Assembly (NCBI RefSeq): GCF_958979055.1
Contig: NC_084894.1
Coordinates: forward strand, 25,389,616-25,453,615
Origin: Alnus glutinosa
Taxonomy: Eukaryota; Streptophyta; Magnoliopsida; Fagales; Betulaceae
Length of the DNA: 64,000 bases
Direction of reading: 5' to 3'
The notes under the pieces were generated by a model. It was not told the DNA's origin, made no database searches, and worked only from the letters and a program-made list of their open reading frames with translations. Both the position numbers and the translations under genes were made by a program. How positions within the stretch are numbered: the first letter of the stretch is position 1; each line of letters begins with the position of its first letter. Shown here piece after piece: positions 23,241-35,400 of this stretch.

Positions 23241-25198
23241 TATAAGCCAATAACGGCTCCTGTCAAAGAGAGAGATATAATAAAAGATATTTTGAGTGAG
23301 TGCGTGAGAATCAACGGTCAGATGTTGCCACTTCCAAGGCATTAACGGATAGAAAACTAACGGTTAAATTGAAATTTTAAATTTTGAAATTCAAAATCAC
23401 AGATACAGCTGTAAACAACTAACCGCCTTCGTCACGTTGAATAACACAGATCCACGCCAAATCTATACCCTGAAAAGACTAAAACAGCCCCCTCTGAGCT
23501 GGCAATTCCGGGAATGGGTGTGTGAGAATCTATTGGTTGCTCAAGATGCTCGAATTTCTATGGAGGCTCATAGAGATTCGACCCTCTTCGGAGTTAACAG
23601 GTGGGCCACAAAGAAGGCCCACTGGATTTCACACTCGGCCCCTAAAATAGCTACCAAGATGGGATGGTAATTGGTATGACGGATTTGAAATTAGTTTTTT
23701 TTTCCCCAAATTGGAGGCAAAAATAAAAAAGGAATTGTTTTTGTTTAATCCTTTTTTCCAAAACCTGTAACTCACTTCCCAACTTATGAACGTTGGATTC
23801 GAGTCTCTACCAAAAGAAGTTTTAAGTTTCTTCACCTAAATTGTTTTTGTTTCTTTCTTTTCTAATTCAGCTGGAATTTAGTTATCATTGAAATTAGACC
23901 CATTAAAATTTGGACACCAAAGCCAATCCCTTTTTTCTTTCCTAAAGAGACTCTTCTTGACAGTTTTCTTTTTTCTTTTTCCTCAAGTACATCAGTCAAA
24001 CCAGGCAACCAGAGAGAAGAGAGAGGGCAGATCTCTCCTACTACAAATGGGGAAAGAGGAAATGAGAGGGAGAAATGGGAATGCAACTAAAGCATTTTTT
24101 TTTGCTTTAGCCCTTTTGGGCAATATGATAGATACATAAATTTACATTTCTGTCAACTTTACGTACTTCCGATGAGGAGAAAGTCGGAATGGATGCGAAG
24201 ATGTCCGCGATGGTGAAAAAGATCCTCTAATCTTGGATAATGCTAAGATGTTGTAAGGCTAGGGTAACTACCAATGAGTCACCTTCTAGAATGAATTTTT
24301 TAGCTGAAATGAGATTACAGCATGAGATTACAAGCCTTGTAGCGAGCCTCACTAGTATTTAGGTCATAAGGGAGGCTAATAAGATAAACAACTTTAGAAA
24401 TTGCAAGGGCATCAGATGTTAGACCTGTGCGATTAGCGCTATTTCTTTAGAATCAAAAGTGGTCGCATGCCACAAATGAAAATATTTGAAACACGTGGTA
24501 ATCTTCTTTTGGAATACCATTTCTTGACGGTTTTCCATCACTAATTTCTACTCCAAATATATCCCCCATGCCCTTTTTCTTTATTATTGTTTAACCAAAC
24601 ACTAAATTTACTAACGGTAAAAAAAATATAACTTAATATTAAAAAGATGACATCGGATGGCATTATCATAATTGGCTTGTTCAGCCAACTTTTACATGCT
24701 TCTCTCCCCGCTCTCCCACGTTTCCTCTCCATTTTATTTATTTTCCATGTTTTTGGTTTCTTTAACATCCATGTCCATACCATTTTTCCTCATTAAGAGA
24801 TAAAAAAGCAACTTACTGAAAATGTAAACAAATCAATTAATTATCCATCACAATCCTTCCCCACCGCCACAATCCACAAACTCAACTTTCCACCATATTC
24901 TAGATACTAAAAATCCAAGGGCTCAAAAAAGCAACTTCAAGCATTTAAATAGATTTGAAGTACAGATACATGGTTCCTTCTTCTTCTTTTTTCCTAATCA
25001 AGGGCTATTTTGAGTTATAAGTGCAAATGAGAATTTATAAAAGTAGAATTCCAATGAGATACACCACCACCACAACGGAAGCATGTCAAACAAGATCCCA
25101 GCAAAGGCAAGCCTTAAAATTGACATACGGTATTTAAAGGTTTTACATCTTCTCAATTCAAACAAGTACATGAAAGCATAATCACAAGAAATACAACC
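23241..25198. other. Spacer
   Basis: It contains the tubulin promoter (about 23241-23450) and otherwise no supported gene. Short frames here lack protein features. Confidence 0.45.
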
Positions 25199-28100
25199 TC
25201 AATGGCCAAAACCGTATAATTCCCGGACATAGAAAAATAGCCAACGCAGGACCTCGTCACTTGCACTGACTGGTAGCCACACTTCAAAATAAGTTAGGAA
25301 AAATTATACTTGACCCCCTCAAACTTGCACCTAACTAAATTACAAAGTTCCCCCCAAACTTTAAATAAATGCACTGACCCCCCAAAATACCTGACCCTTT
25401 CACTTAACCCCCTCATCACATTATTTTTTTATTCTTTGAAAAAAAAAAAAAAACGAAGAGAGGAGATCCATAGCTAGGATTTTTTTAATTTTTTTTTTTA
25501 ATGTAAGAGTATAATTGTATTTTGAAAGAAACGGTAGCAGTATTATCGGACATTTTACCCATTAACAGAAAATTCTAACCAAGGGAGGGCTAAGTGAAAG
25601 GGTTAAGTAGTTTGAGAAGTCAATTGCAACCTTTTAAAGTTTGAAGTAGACATTGCAATTTGGGTGTATATGTGAAGGGGGCAAGTGTAATATTCCCAAT
25701 AAGTTAGCACGTAATAACCCATCAAACAAGTTCTAGATATATACTAGAATGCCTTCAACATCAAGGAAAATGATAACAAAATGACTGTCTATATTCCTAG
25801 TGGTAAGCTTCATAAGAAATTCCTCTCTTCAAATATTGTACCAAGATTTAAGATCGAGTATCATCTTCGGGCTTGTCTTTTCCTAGCTTGTACTTTTTCC
25901 TTATGTCTAGTTTTCATGTTGCACGCTTCCTCACATGCAAGAACACAACTCTTTAGATATTCCTTCACCATAGAAAATTGAAAAAGTATATGCTTCACGA
26001 AAGAAGCATTATGATGCTCACAAATTTAAAATAGAAATACAGTATATCTCCTGGGATCATATTGGTCGAAATGGGTGACAATTTATGTCAACGATCATTA
26101 ACGAGATCACATCCTAAAGCACAAAGCTTATGGCCGTATTAGTCTATTAGATGATGAATGCACCCATCACAAACTCTGGTGCACTTACCAAAAACTCTTC
26201 AAAATTTCAAATACAATCTTAGAATCTTAATAATTAAAATCTATTGAAGCCATAAAATAAAGTCTTATGATATCCAGTTTCTTTTGCTAAATTTTATTTG
26301 AATTGCACAGCAATGCTCACATCTTTTTTTCAACCATTAATTATGTTTTGGGCCATTAACTAGGAAATTATGGCCAACAGGCTCACAGGCCTCATCAGAG
26401 CACTTCGCTGAAATACATCTGATGTACTTCCCATCTATAAGAGGGCTACTTTACAGGCTTTGGCATGTAAGTACATGGTTTTTTCTTTTTCAATTAATTT
26501 GTTGGGGCAACATATTTTCATATTGCGAAGGGGATACTCAATGGCAAGTAGCCCTGTGTATAGCACAGCAGGAAAGAAAATACCAATAATTGGGAAGCCC
26601 AAGAGTTAGTCCCTCCCTATCCCAATCCTTCGATGATATCCTACCCATCTGAAAATTTGAATAGGTCATTGAATCCTAGAGATTTGTTTTTCTTAATGGT
26701 GAAGGAAGATGCCAAAGCTTCTTGACAGTAATAAGAAATCAGAAGAGTGAAGCAATTCAACTTGCTTCAAGAAGGAAATTTCACAATTCTTATCAGATGG
26801 GATTGATTCAACCATAAGATCAGAACCATTCAGGAAATTTGGGTTATCCACAACTTCAAAAAAATAAATTAGAAGGCAAAAACATTAAGAAAACATCTTT
26901 CACCATCAGGCATTTCTATGCACACCTAAGCAAATATTTGAGATATTAATCAAAACGAATTTGTTCAAGCCTATATTCTAAGTAAAACTTTCGTGTGCAC
27001 CTGTAATTCTAACCAGCCTATGCATTTTGGGCATCAAAAACAGATTTAAGCTATTAAGTCGAACATTCAAACATAGATCCAGAGATCAATCAACAAATAA
27101 CATTCCGGACAATTAAAAATAACAAGTACTTCTAACATTTAAATGACAACAAAACCCCAAGAAAAATACTGAGCACATCCGGAAGGTCAATTACCAAGAG
27201 AATACAAAACAGAAACAGATTGAGAAATTATCATATCCAAAATCCAATAAGCATCATATTCGATAAAAGTAGATAATGCATTTTCAAGGGGGGGAAAAAC
27301 CTAATACAGAAGCTGGAACCAAAAATAAGAACGTCAACTCTAATATCTAGCATCCAACGGATTGAGACCCAGTAGAGTCCAATATTAACCCAGATGTAGT
27401 ACGTTAAATCAACAGGCTTTTTTTCCTACTATCTAGAAGTTGCTACAATGTTGTTTCACCATCAAGGCATTAAGATTTCTGTAGGACCACGTCTGTTAAA
27501 TCAAAATCCAACAAGTTTGTAAACAACTGGAAAAGCATTGTCTTCTAGCATAACTATCCATAGTGTAGCTGCTCACTAAGACCTATGATTTCTCTGTGCT
27601 AGATGGTGCATGCACTATGCTGATATCAATACCTTTGGCTATGCCACCTTCTTTAGATATTTCCAGTAATATCATACCAAATATAGAAGAAGCTTGTGGC
27701 TGTCTATAACCAAGTATATGTTGTTTATTACCATCTTACCCTTAATCTTTTTGAAGGGGTCATGGTAACTATGCTAGTAATGCATCAAACCATGTGGAGA
27801 GTTGCCTAAGGAATATTATTTAAAAACAAAAACCAAAGGAACAAAAGAGGGAAGTGTCTTAGATCCTACTCTTCTGAAAGTTTAAGACCACCAAGAAGTA
27901 TGGAATAAGCAATATGAAACACAAACTTCTCATGCAATCTCAAAGGCATATTAAATGCAAGAACCAGACATAGAAGTTACTATTTAAGATGAAATTTCTG
28001 ACCAAAAAAAAAAATAGACTTTAAAACCACAAACCTGGTAAAAACACGACCAAGCAGGGTTTGAATTCCACAATTGCTATCCAACTTCAAAAAGGCACTC

Positions 28101-30107
28101 CATAACTTCAATAAAACCCCAAATTTGGAGTGATAAAAAAAAAATATGAAGAAAAAAGTTTATGAAGAATGAAAAATTCTCAGAAGATCATAATGGAAAA
28201 AATCAAAAAGCGTCCATTGAGAGGCGATATTTAACAAATTACCGGTATTACTATTAGTACTTATTTAAAGGATTTTGACAACAGAATAGGTGTCAAGAGG
28301 GATCATGGCACTGAAATTTTAAACAGAAATCACTATAATCAGATTTTTGTTTTCAAAACTGTCAAGGTTTGATACATGGCACAACATTAGGGCTGTGGAG
28401 ACGGAGATTCTGAAAGCCAACCCACCGCCGACCCATTTCTAACCCGCATGGATTGGCTTCTGACAGCAGACAAAGGGGATGGGTGGAGATCCATTTGCGT
28501 TTCCAACGATAGTTGGAGGTGGGGGAGGAAGATGGTTTCCGTTTCCGACGGAATTCGGACTCCAACACCCCTTTATTTTTCTTAAAAAAAAAAAAAAGAA
28601 GATACTTTCCCTGCACCAGCTTGGGTCCACTTGCATTTGTGTTTCTCTCTCTCTCTCAAGAAGAAGACTCAGTCTTGGGACGAAGACAAGGCGTCTTCGT
28701 CTTTGTCAGATCTCTTTTGACGGCTCTACCCGACTCCGCCTCTAACATTTTGGAGACAGAGGCTGGGCAATAATGACCTCCATCGGAAAAGAGACGGACA
28801 TCATTCCAACTTTCCAACAGTGGTAGAGGCGGAAAGCGGAAAGCTCATTTCTACCTCCGCTACCTCCAATGCCCACCCCTACACAACATTGCCAGAAGGA
28901 AACCTAAAGAGAGAGGAACGCTTGCAACTAAAGAATTATCTTGAGATAATTATGGATAGTAATATCATAACAAAGATGCTTTTAACGCCCATTATGAAGA
29001 CTTAAAAGACCGAAGTCAGGGAACACAAGCAAATCAAACACAAAAGGAGGCACAAAAAATAAAACTGCAAGCAAAAGTTAAGTAATGGGTCATAATCAAC
29101 GCACAGTGAAAATGCCTAAAATTAGTCTCACATATGTATTAGAAGGATAATATGACTATGTTAACAAGAAGAAGTTGGTAACTATATCGCAAAACACCAA
29201 TGCTGCATTTACTGATCATCTTTGACTCACAGATTGGCAGTTCAAAAAGTAACACAGAAATGATTAAAAGAGCATTGGCTACAAAAAGGGCACAAACATG
29301 CCCGAAGACTGAAAGCCCTTATTTATCGATCCAAATATGAAGCAAAATCCGGGTTTTTTTCACCCTATCAAGTACTTAATCTAACAAAAATAGCCTGCTC
29401 GGACTAATCCATACTTCCCTCTCTCAAGTGAATGAACAACTTCTGAGATCAAAACAAAATGGTAAGTTAAAACCTCCATTCCTTCAAGAATATGGTAATC
29501 AAATTCTTGATCACTAAAATTATTTCAGAAGATGCATTTCAGCTTCCACTGAACTATCAAAAGTTATCCCAACTTAACCTCGTTTCGTCACTTCCAAAAG
29601 GAATCCTAACTACTCCATAATTCACCAGCCCAAATAACATTTTCTGAGTATCTCATGATAAGGGAAAATAAATGAACGAATACAGGGTAAACCTTGCAGG
29701 GAAATCCTATTTAGAACACAAAAACCAGGTAAGAAGCCTACAAACTGAATGTGGTATCCTAAAACAGTATCCAAAATAATGCCCAATGGAACACACTCAG
29801 ATTTACTCTCAAGTATCCTACTGTTTAAAATCCAATTACAGAACCATAAAAATATAGAACTGTTTAACAAAGAATAATCAGTGTATCAAGAAGGAAACAT
29901 ACAATCCCACAAGAAGTCACCAATTTCAGAAAAGTCAATACTAAGAAGCAAACGAAAATCAATACTAAGAAGCAAACTTTTGCTACTATGAAAATCTGCA
30001 CCACATTCTTACCACATCCATAAAAGATGACCGGGTAAACCTTTCCACTGAACTTTCATCCATTTTGTTGTCTGCTTCGCCGTAAAAAGACACGTCGAAT
30101 TGAAAAT
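25199..30107 (-). other. Possible unnamed multi-exon gene (exon-like blocks)
   Basis: Several minus-strand blocks have open frames and splice-like edges. Block 30107-30013 (after TTACAATAG, before GTAAGA) reads FQFDVSFYGEADNKMDESSV. A block near 29440-29380 reads EVVHSLERGKYGLV. Near 27700-27590 it reads QASSIFGMILLEISKEGG. Near 26860-26715 it reads VVDNPNFLNGSDLMVESI, and near 26440-26340 GKYIRCISAKCSDEACEP. Near 25980-25865 it reads MVKEYLKSCVLACEEAC. A terminal block 25281-25199 reads WLPVSASDEVLRWLFFYV and ends in TGA. The exons could not be joined in phase throughout and I recognise no family. It may be a poorly conserved gene, a decayed gene, or partly chance frames in AT-rich DNA. Confidence 0.3.
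25298..25697. mobile_element. Mutator-like MITE with 10-bp TSD, 400 bp
   Basis: The direct repeat AATAAGTTAG flanks it (25288-25297 and 25698-25707). The TIRs are GAAAAATTATACTTGACCCC on the left and GGGAATATTACACTTGCCCC from the reverse-complemented right, extending with mismatches for about 70 bp. The A/T-rich centre has no coding frame. It sits about 17 bp from the last exon-like block of the unnamed minus-strand locus. Confidence 0.85.
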
Positions 30108-32417
30108 CTATTGTAAAAAAAGAAATTTCACCAAAAATAACAATTAACTTCAAACATAGGCCTTAAAGCTTAAGTGAATTCTGATAGAATTATGCATTAG
30201 GTCTCACATTAGAAGAAAGATAATTAACAGTGAGACTAAAATTTTATCAAAGAAACTACTGAAGAACACCTTTTAACTCAACATAATATTAAATCATTCA
30301 TTTTCTCTGAACCACCAGCTAAGGATAATAGAAGCTTGTAATAGATTGACAACCAAATATATAACCTTAGTTAAAGGCTTTTCCTACATCAAGTGTTGAA
30401 GGTTGGTGTTAGAACACCCAATATATGAAGAATGGGTGTTTTTCTATTAGTTCAAACTGTAATATAGCATCCAGCTTTACAACATCAGGCTTTAAAAGGT
30501 TTCTTTCTATCAGTTCCAACCGCTATGATTAAACTGACAAAGATAAAAGCCCCAGTAATACTATTTATTTCATGGTCTAATATATTGGCCTAAAGCATGT
30601 GTATTACATGAAAAATGTCTTTAACTAACCCACCCGATATGTGCTGTGATCCCCATAATTGTCCAGACAAGTAAACATGCCGAAGCCACTTCTACCTAGC
30701 ATAACTAAGTAATAAGTATGATCACCAACTGTCTTCCACTTCTACTTCTTCCTCCACTTCTTTCTCTATTTTTGATTCTTGGTAGTTGATGTGGAAAATT
30801 CATTAACTAATCCAGATGATCAACCATGTCATTCAATCACAACTTCCATCCGCTTATTAAGCATTTAAGGCTACTAACAAGATAGTGTATAAAATCATTA
30901 GGCTCCCTAAGTCTGAATATTTTCAGAGACTAGCTGCATCACCTACCAAAAATCATATTTGCACCGCAATCAAAATCCTAAAATCGGTCACAGCCTTGGT
31001 GAAGTATAACTAAGCTCAATAATTCGAGGCTACTTGTTCAATCTCTATTATTTAATTTAAGTTTCTTCTTGTGAGTGAAATAAAAATAAAAAAAAAATAA
31101 GAAAAAAAGTCAGACAGCAAAAGTAGATGCCATAACTAGATATCAAGACCAGTATCTAGACATACTAACAAGAACTCTTTTGTCTGAGCACTGACAAGAA
31201 CTTAAAATGTATTAAAATTTTCTAGCTATAAAAAGTAGTATGAACGCATATTTATTAACTTTTGTGTATTCTGGTCATGATACCAACAGTGCTCAATCGG
31301 TAAGGCATGTCTTGTAAGTTGTATTGCTGGGAGATCTTCAAAAGGATACACATAAGACCTCTCAGAACTAGATGACAACTATAGAGCCATCAGTACCATT
31401 AATTTAACAAAAACCAAATCAACTCAATAACACACTTCTGGATACTGTTATGCACTCGGTATATAAGTAATTCTGCATTGGTGCCATACTCCTTTTTCTT
31501 CCTTTGTCCTGTGGTTAAAATGTATACAATGCTCCTACAATCTAATTTATACTTCCAGAACTCATTGCATCAAGAGAGTTTTGCAAAGCTAATAATCTCA
31601 TGAAATTCTACCTCTCATTCTTGCTCACATAGAATTTGAAGTCTTAGAAGTTATTCATCAGACTGAACAAAGAGACACTACAGAAAGGGAGAGTTGGTTG
31701 GCCAAAAATGAGAATACATGGTTAAACAATTTCAAAAATGAAAAAGGGATTAGCATAACAGAAAAGTGTGTTTCGAAATGTAATAGAAAGACCATACAAA
31801 ATGTTGGAATATAGTTCAATAAAAAATTGTATATCATCCTCAAAATCTAAGATTTCCGCAAATAAGGATTCCCATCTTCTAAAAAGAAGATGGTCCAAAT
31901 CACTCAGAATAAAAGTTGCAGAGGCTATAAACCTGACACAGTTTTGACAACAGAAGCAAATCACCAGCTAAACCAAGCAACCATATCAGACAACTTTAGT
32001 TTTAGCTATGACACCCTGTAAGAGCACAAAGAAAATTCAGGTATAAGATCAGGAGGGTTGAACGATACACTAGCAAATGCTACTGACAAAAATTTGAAGC
32101 ATTACAGGTAAGCATCACATGCACAATGAAATGAAAACAATTAAATAATTCCAGTTTCTACATAAAACTATTCCAGTCCTAAAAAATAGATTTCAGGGTC
32201 AAAAACCAACAAACTTAACTGCCACTGCACTTCAGTTCCAAAACCCATCTCCATAAACATGGCAGCAACCTGAAATGACAAAACTAACATAAACCGTCCT
32301 GAAATGAGAAAAGAGGCATGAAGGGTGAATCACCTATATCACTACGGGCAATAATACCACAAACACTAAATTGAACCCAAGTCAGCAATGGACAATTTTT
32401 CACCACACCAGCACCAC
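30108..32417. other. Spacer and 3' flank of the RING/TRAF gene
   Basis: No confident gene is seen. A 50-codon minus-strand frame near 31390-31240 (PFEDLPAIQLTRHALPIEHC) might be another exon of the unnamed locus. The same stretch on the plus strand has an A-box-like GTGCTCAATCGGTAAGGCAT, so it could equally be a decayed SINE. About 32050-32417 is probably the 3' UTR of the next gene. Confidence 0.3.
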
Positions 32418-35400
32418 TTAATGCTTATTCCCACGAGCCTCAAAACTGGTACTCTTTGACTTGCTTGCATCTTCAAGTGAGGAATGGTCACCAGTTGATC
32501 TAAAAAAAGTAGAAACAAAAGGATACAGAATTAGATATTTCTGGCCTATCTAATATTAGTTCAAATAATGAAGTGCACAAGTGTCTATAACAAGAACGAG
32601 GATGACTTACGATTTCTGTTTCTTTGCATTCTGCTTGATACTCCGTACCATATCCATAGCCATTTTCTGGTGCTCCCTTGTTTGTGAGTGCAATTCCAAG
32701 CCTCCAACTGTTTCACAGTCAACTTTACAGATTCGACACCATCCTGTGCTAGCCACCTTCCTCTTCCTCAGGTTACCAAAAGACCCTGCATCTCCCTGGA
32801 TATATCCATAGGCTCAAAATTTAAGAAATGGGAACTGATCTGAAAAAGTAATATTACAGAGGAGAAACTTCAAACAAATTAAGACAACCTTAGAGGTACA
32901 ATAAGCCTTGCACGGTGAATTGAATAGGCTTAAGAAAATGTAAGAATAACAGGTGCACAAAAGCCATACTTAACTGTATTCATTCCACCATCATTTGGAA
33001 ATCCCTGAAGAGAGAAACTGCTCCTAAATCCTGGCTCACCAAATCGTGGATGACCTGGCCTGTTGCCTGCACCAAAAGATTCGAAGTTCCCAAGCCCAGC
33101 CAATTCTCCCATCCGTGCATGACCAGGATAGTCACCAAAACCAATTGGCTCACCCAACCGCATATGATTCGGCAAGTTACGCGGACCCAAATGTTCGCCC
33201 CTCCGTAAATGGCCATCTAAACCAATCATATCACCACTACTCCTTAAATGCTCACCCATTCGTAACTTACCGGGACCCTCAAACTCACCCCTGTGCAAAT
33301 GACCGGGCAAAACAGAATACCTGCTTTCATGGAACGAATTGCCAATTGGATCACCAAAACGACGTGAATCCCTGCCATCAAAGTCATCTAGGCCTGACTG
33401 GCCAGGAATGCCTCCAAAACCACGTGAGGATATGCCAGGGTATTCTCTAACTGGACTTCTAGGAGTCGGGCCATCCATGTGACGTCGAGCATACCCACTA
33501 ACTGGTCCAAGAAAATCTGGATGATTACGAGTAGAATCCGGCAAACCAACCGGTCTCTCTCCTGCATCATAGGGAGGCAAGAATCTTGAATGGGCACTGC
33601 CAGCCCCAGGATCCAATTTCAAACCAGTATCACTATTTAGCCCATACGGTCCCATCTCATGGGGCCTTGACGAATAATTCCCAAACTTTGGTACAGGTTC
33701 AGCATCCAAACGAGAAGTCTTGGGGAATTGATTAAGATTGTCTTCAAACTCTCCTCGATCTGTCGCATGTCGTCCTAGAACAGAATTGAAACGCTCATCT
33801 GGGAAAGGATTCAACCTATCGTCCCGCAACCCAAGTGTTGATGAGGACTCAAGGCCAGGGGGCCCATTACTTCGCATTACACCAGAAGGCTGACCAACTG
33901 GACCCTGTCCCAAAGACCCAGGAAGATGTGGATCAAGTCGTCTACTGTCCATGTAACTTGGTCTATGATTTGTTAACAATTCCGCTTCCATCGGATTAGT
34001 AGGGCGCTGCTGACCCATCAAACCTTCAGGGCCATGTGGTGGTGCTCTGGCCATCATTCCAGCATGTGAATCAATTGCACCAGGAGGTAGTGTACCAAAT
34101 GCCCCTCCAATAGATTCACCTTGAGACATTCTGGAAGCCGCAGCAGGGTTAGGGAGTGCATGCCCTTGACTTCGAGGCCCTTGAGAAGCAACAGGCTGCA
34201 GTTCAAAGTTCGGCTGGGGAAAACCATAATAACCTGATCCCCTCCCAAAGGATGCTGTGGAGCCAGGGCCTGAGATGCCAGCAGGGGGAATTTCAAGACC
34301 TTGAGACTGCTTAAACACAGGTGGCTGGAAATGCTCAGATACATGCCCATGTCCCTGAGGCCTTAATTGAGTGGAAGGGTGCCCTGCTGCATGCGTGTGA
34401 TATGGGAGAACAGGAGGAGGCGTTTGTAACAATGGAGCACCAGGCCTTTGCTGGAGAGTAGAAGGCCCAAAATGCCGTCCCTGATCAGCAATTGGCCCTA
34501 GGTGAGAAGACTGTGTGAAGGCCCCAGATTGCACCTGACCAGGTGGAGGAAAACCTCGGTATTCATCAACTCCAGGACCTTGAGAAATGGCTACTTTGGG
34601 GACAACATTCTGAGCAGGACTACGGGAGACAGGAGCTGAAGTCATGGACAAAGTTTGTGAGGCTTCATCAGCACCAGTGGAAGGCTGCTGAATCCCACTG
34701 GAATCCTTCTGCAATTTCCCACTCAGTTTTTCAATATGTGCAGATTCATGAAATGGCAGAATTTTCAGCAGGGGATCACCCTGATTTTTTCTGTCTTCCA
34801 CAGCAGAATTGTCCAAATATTTTGGGCTAGCATTCGAAACATCTTTCTTGACCTCAGATTCAAGTTCACCTGATTTACCAACATTTAAGTGCTCCGAATT
34901 ACTTTCTGAAGCCTCTTCCTTCACCATCCGCTTAACAAATTCCCCATTTTCCACTGCACGTGATTCCGGTTCTGCATCACCATCATCCTTGGCCTTAATA
35001 TCAGTTTCAGATTTCACAGTTTTTACTTCACCAGCATCAGCTCCAAGACCAGATGCTGCATCCAAATCATTTGAGACCTTTTTCACAGCATTCTCAGAAG
35101 ATGATCCGGGTGCTTGATCACCCACACTTTTCTCAAATACGTGATCACCTTGCCTTATGGACATCGTTGGCCTTGAAGTTGGCCCCGACTGTTGCTCAAT
35201 AGACACTGGCACTTGGCTGTTTCTGAGCACATTGTTCTGATTTGCAGATGGTTGGCTTGCACCAAGATGCATAGGCCTCGCCTGAACAACACCAGCATGT
35301 TGTGGATATGGCTGTGATTGTACTCCAGGATTTGGCATCATGGGTCTTCCAGCAACATTTTGAGATCCATGTGGCAATGCTACATTCAGCTGCATCTGTG

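Noticed and set aside
28362-28773. Overlapping frames on both strands near 28.5 kb
   Set aside because: Composition follows GA/CT-rich and A-tract sequence; no motif and no splice context.
31280-31400. SINE or tRNA gene at an A-box-like GCTCAATCGGTAAGGCAT
   Set aside because: No credible B box or tRNA fold; it competes with a possible exon on the other strand, so neither is called firmly.
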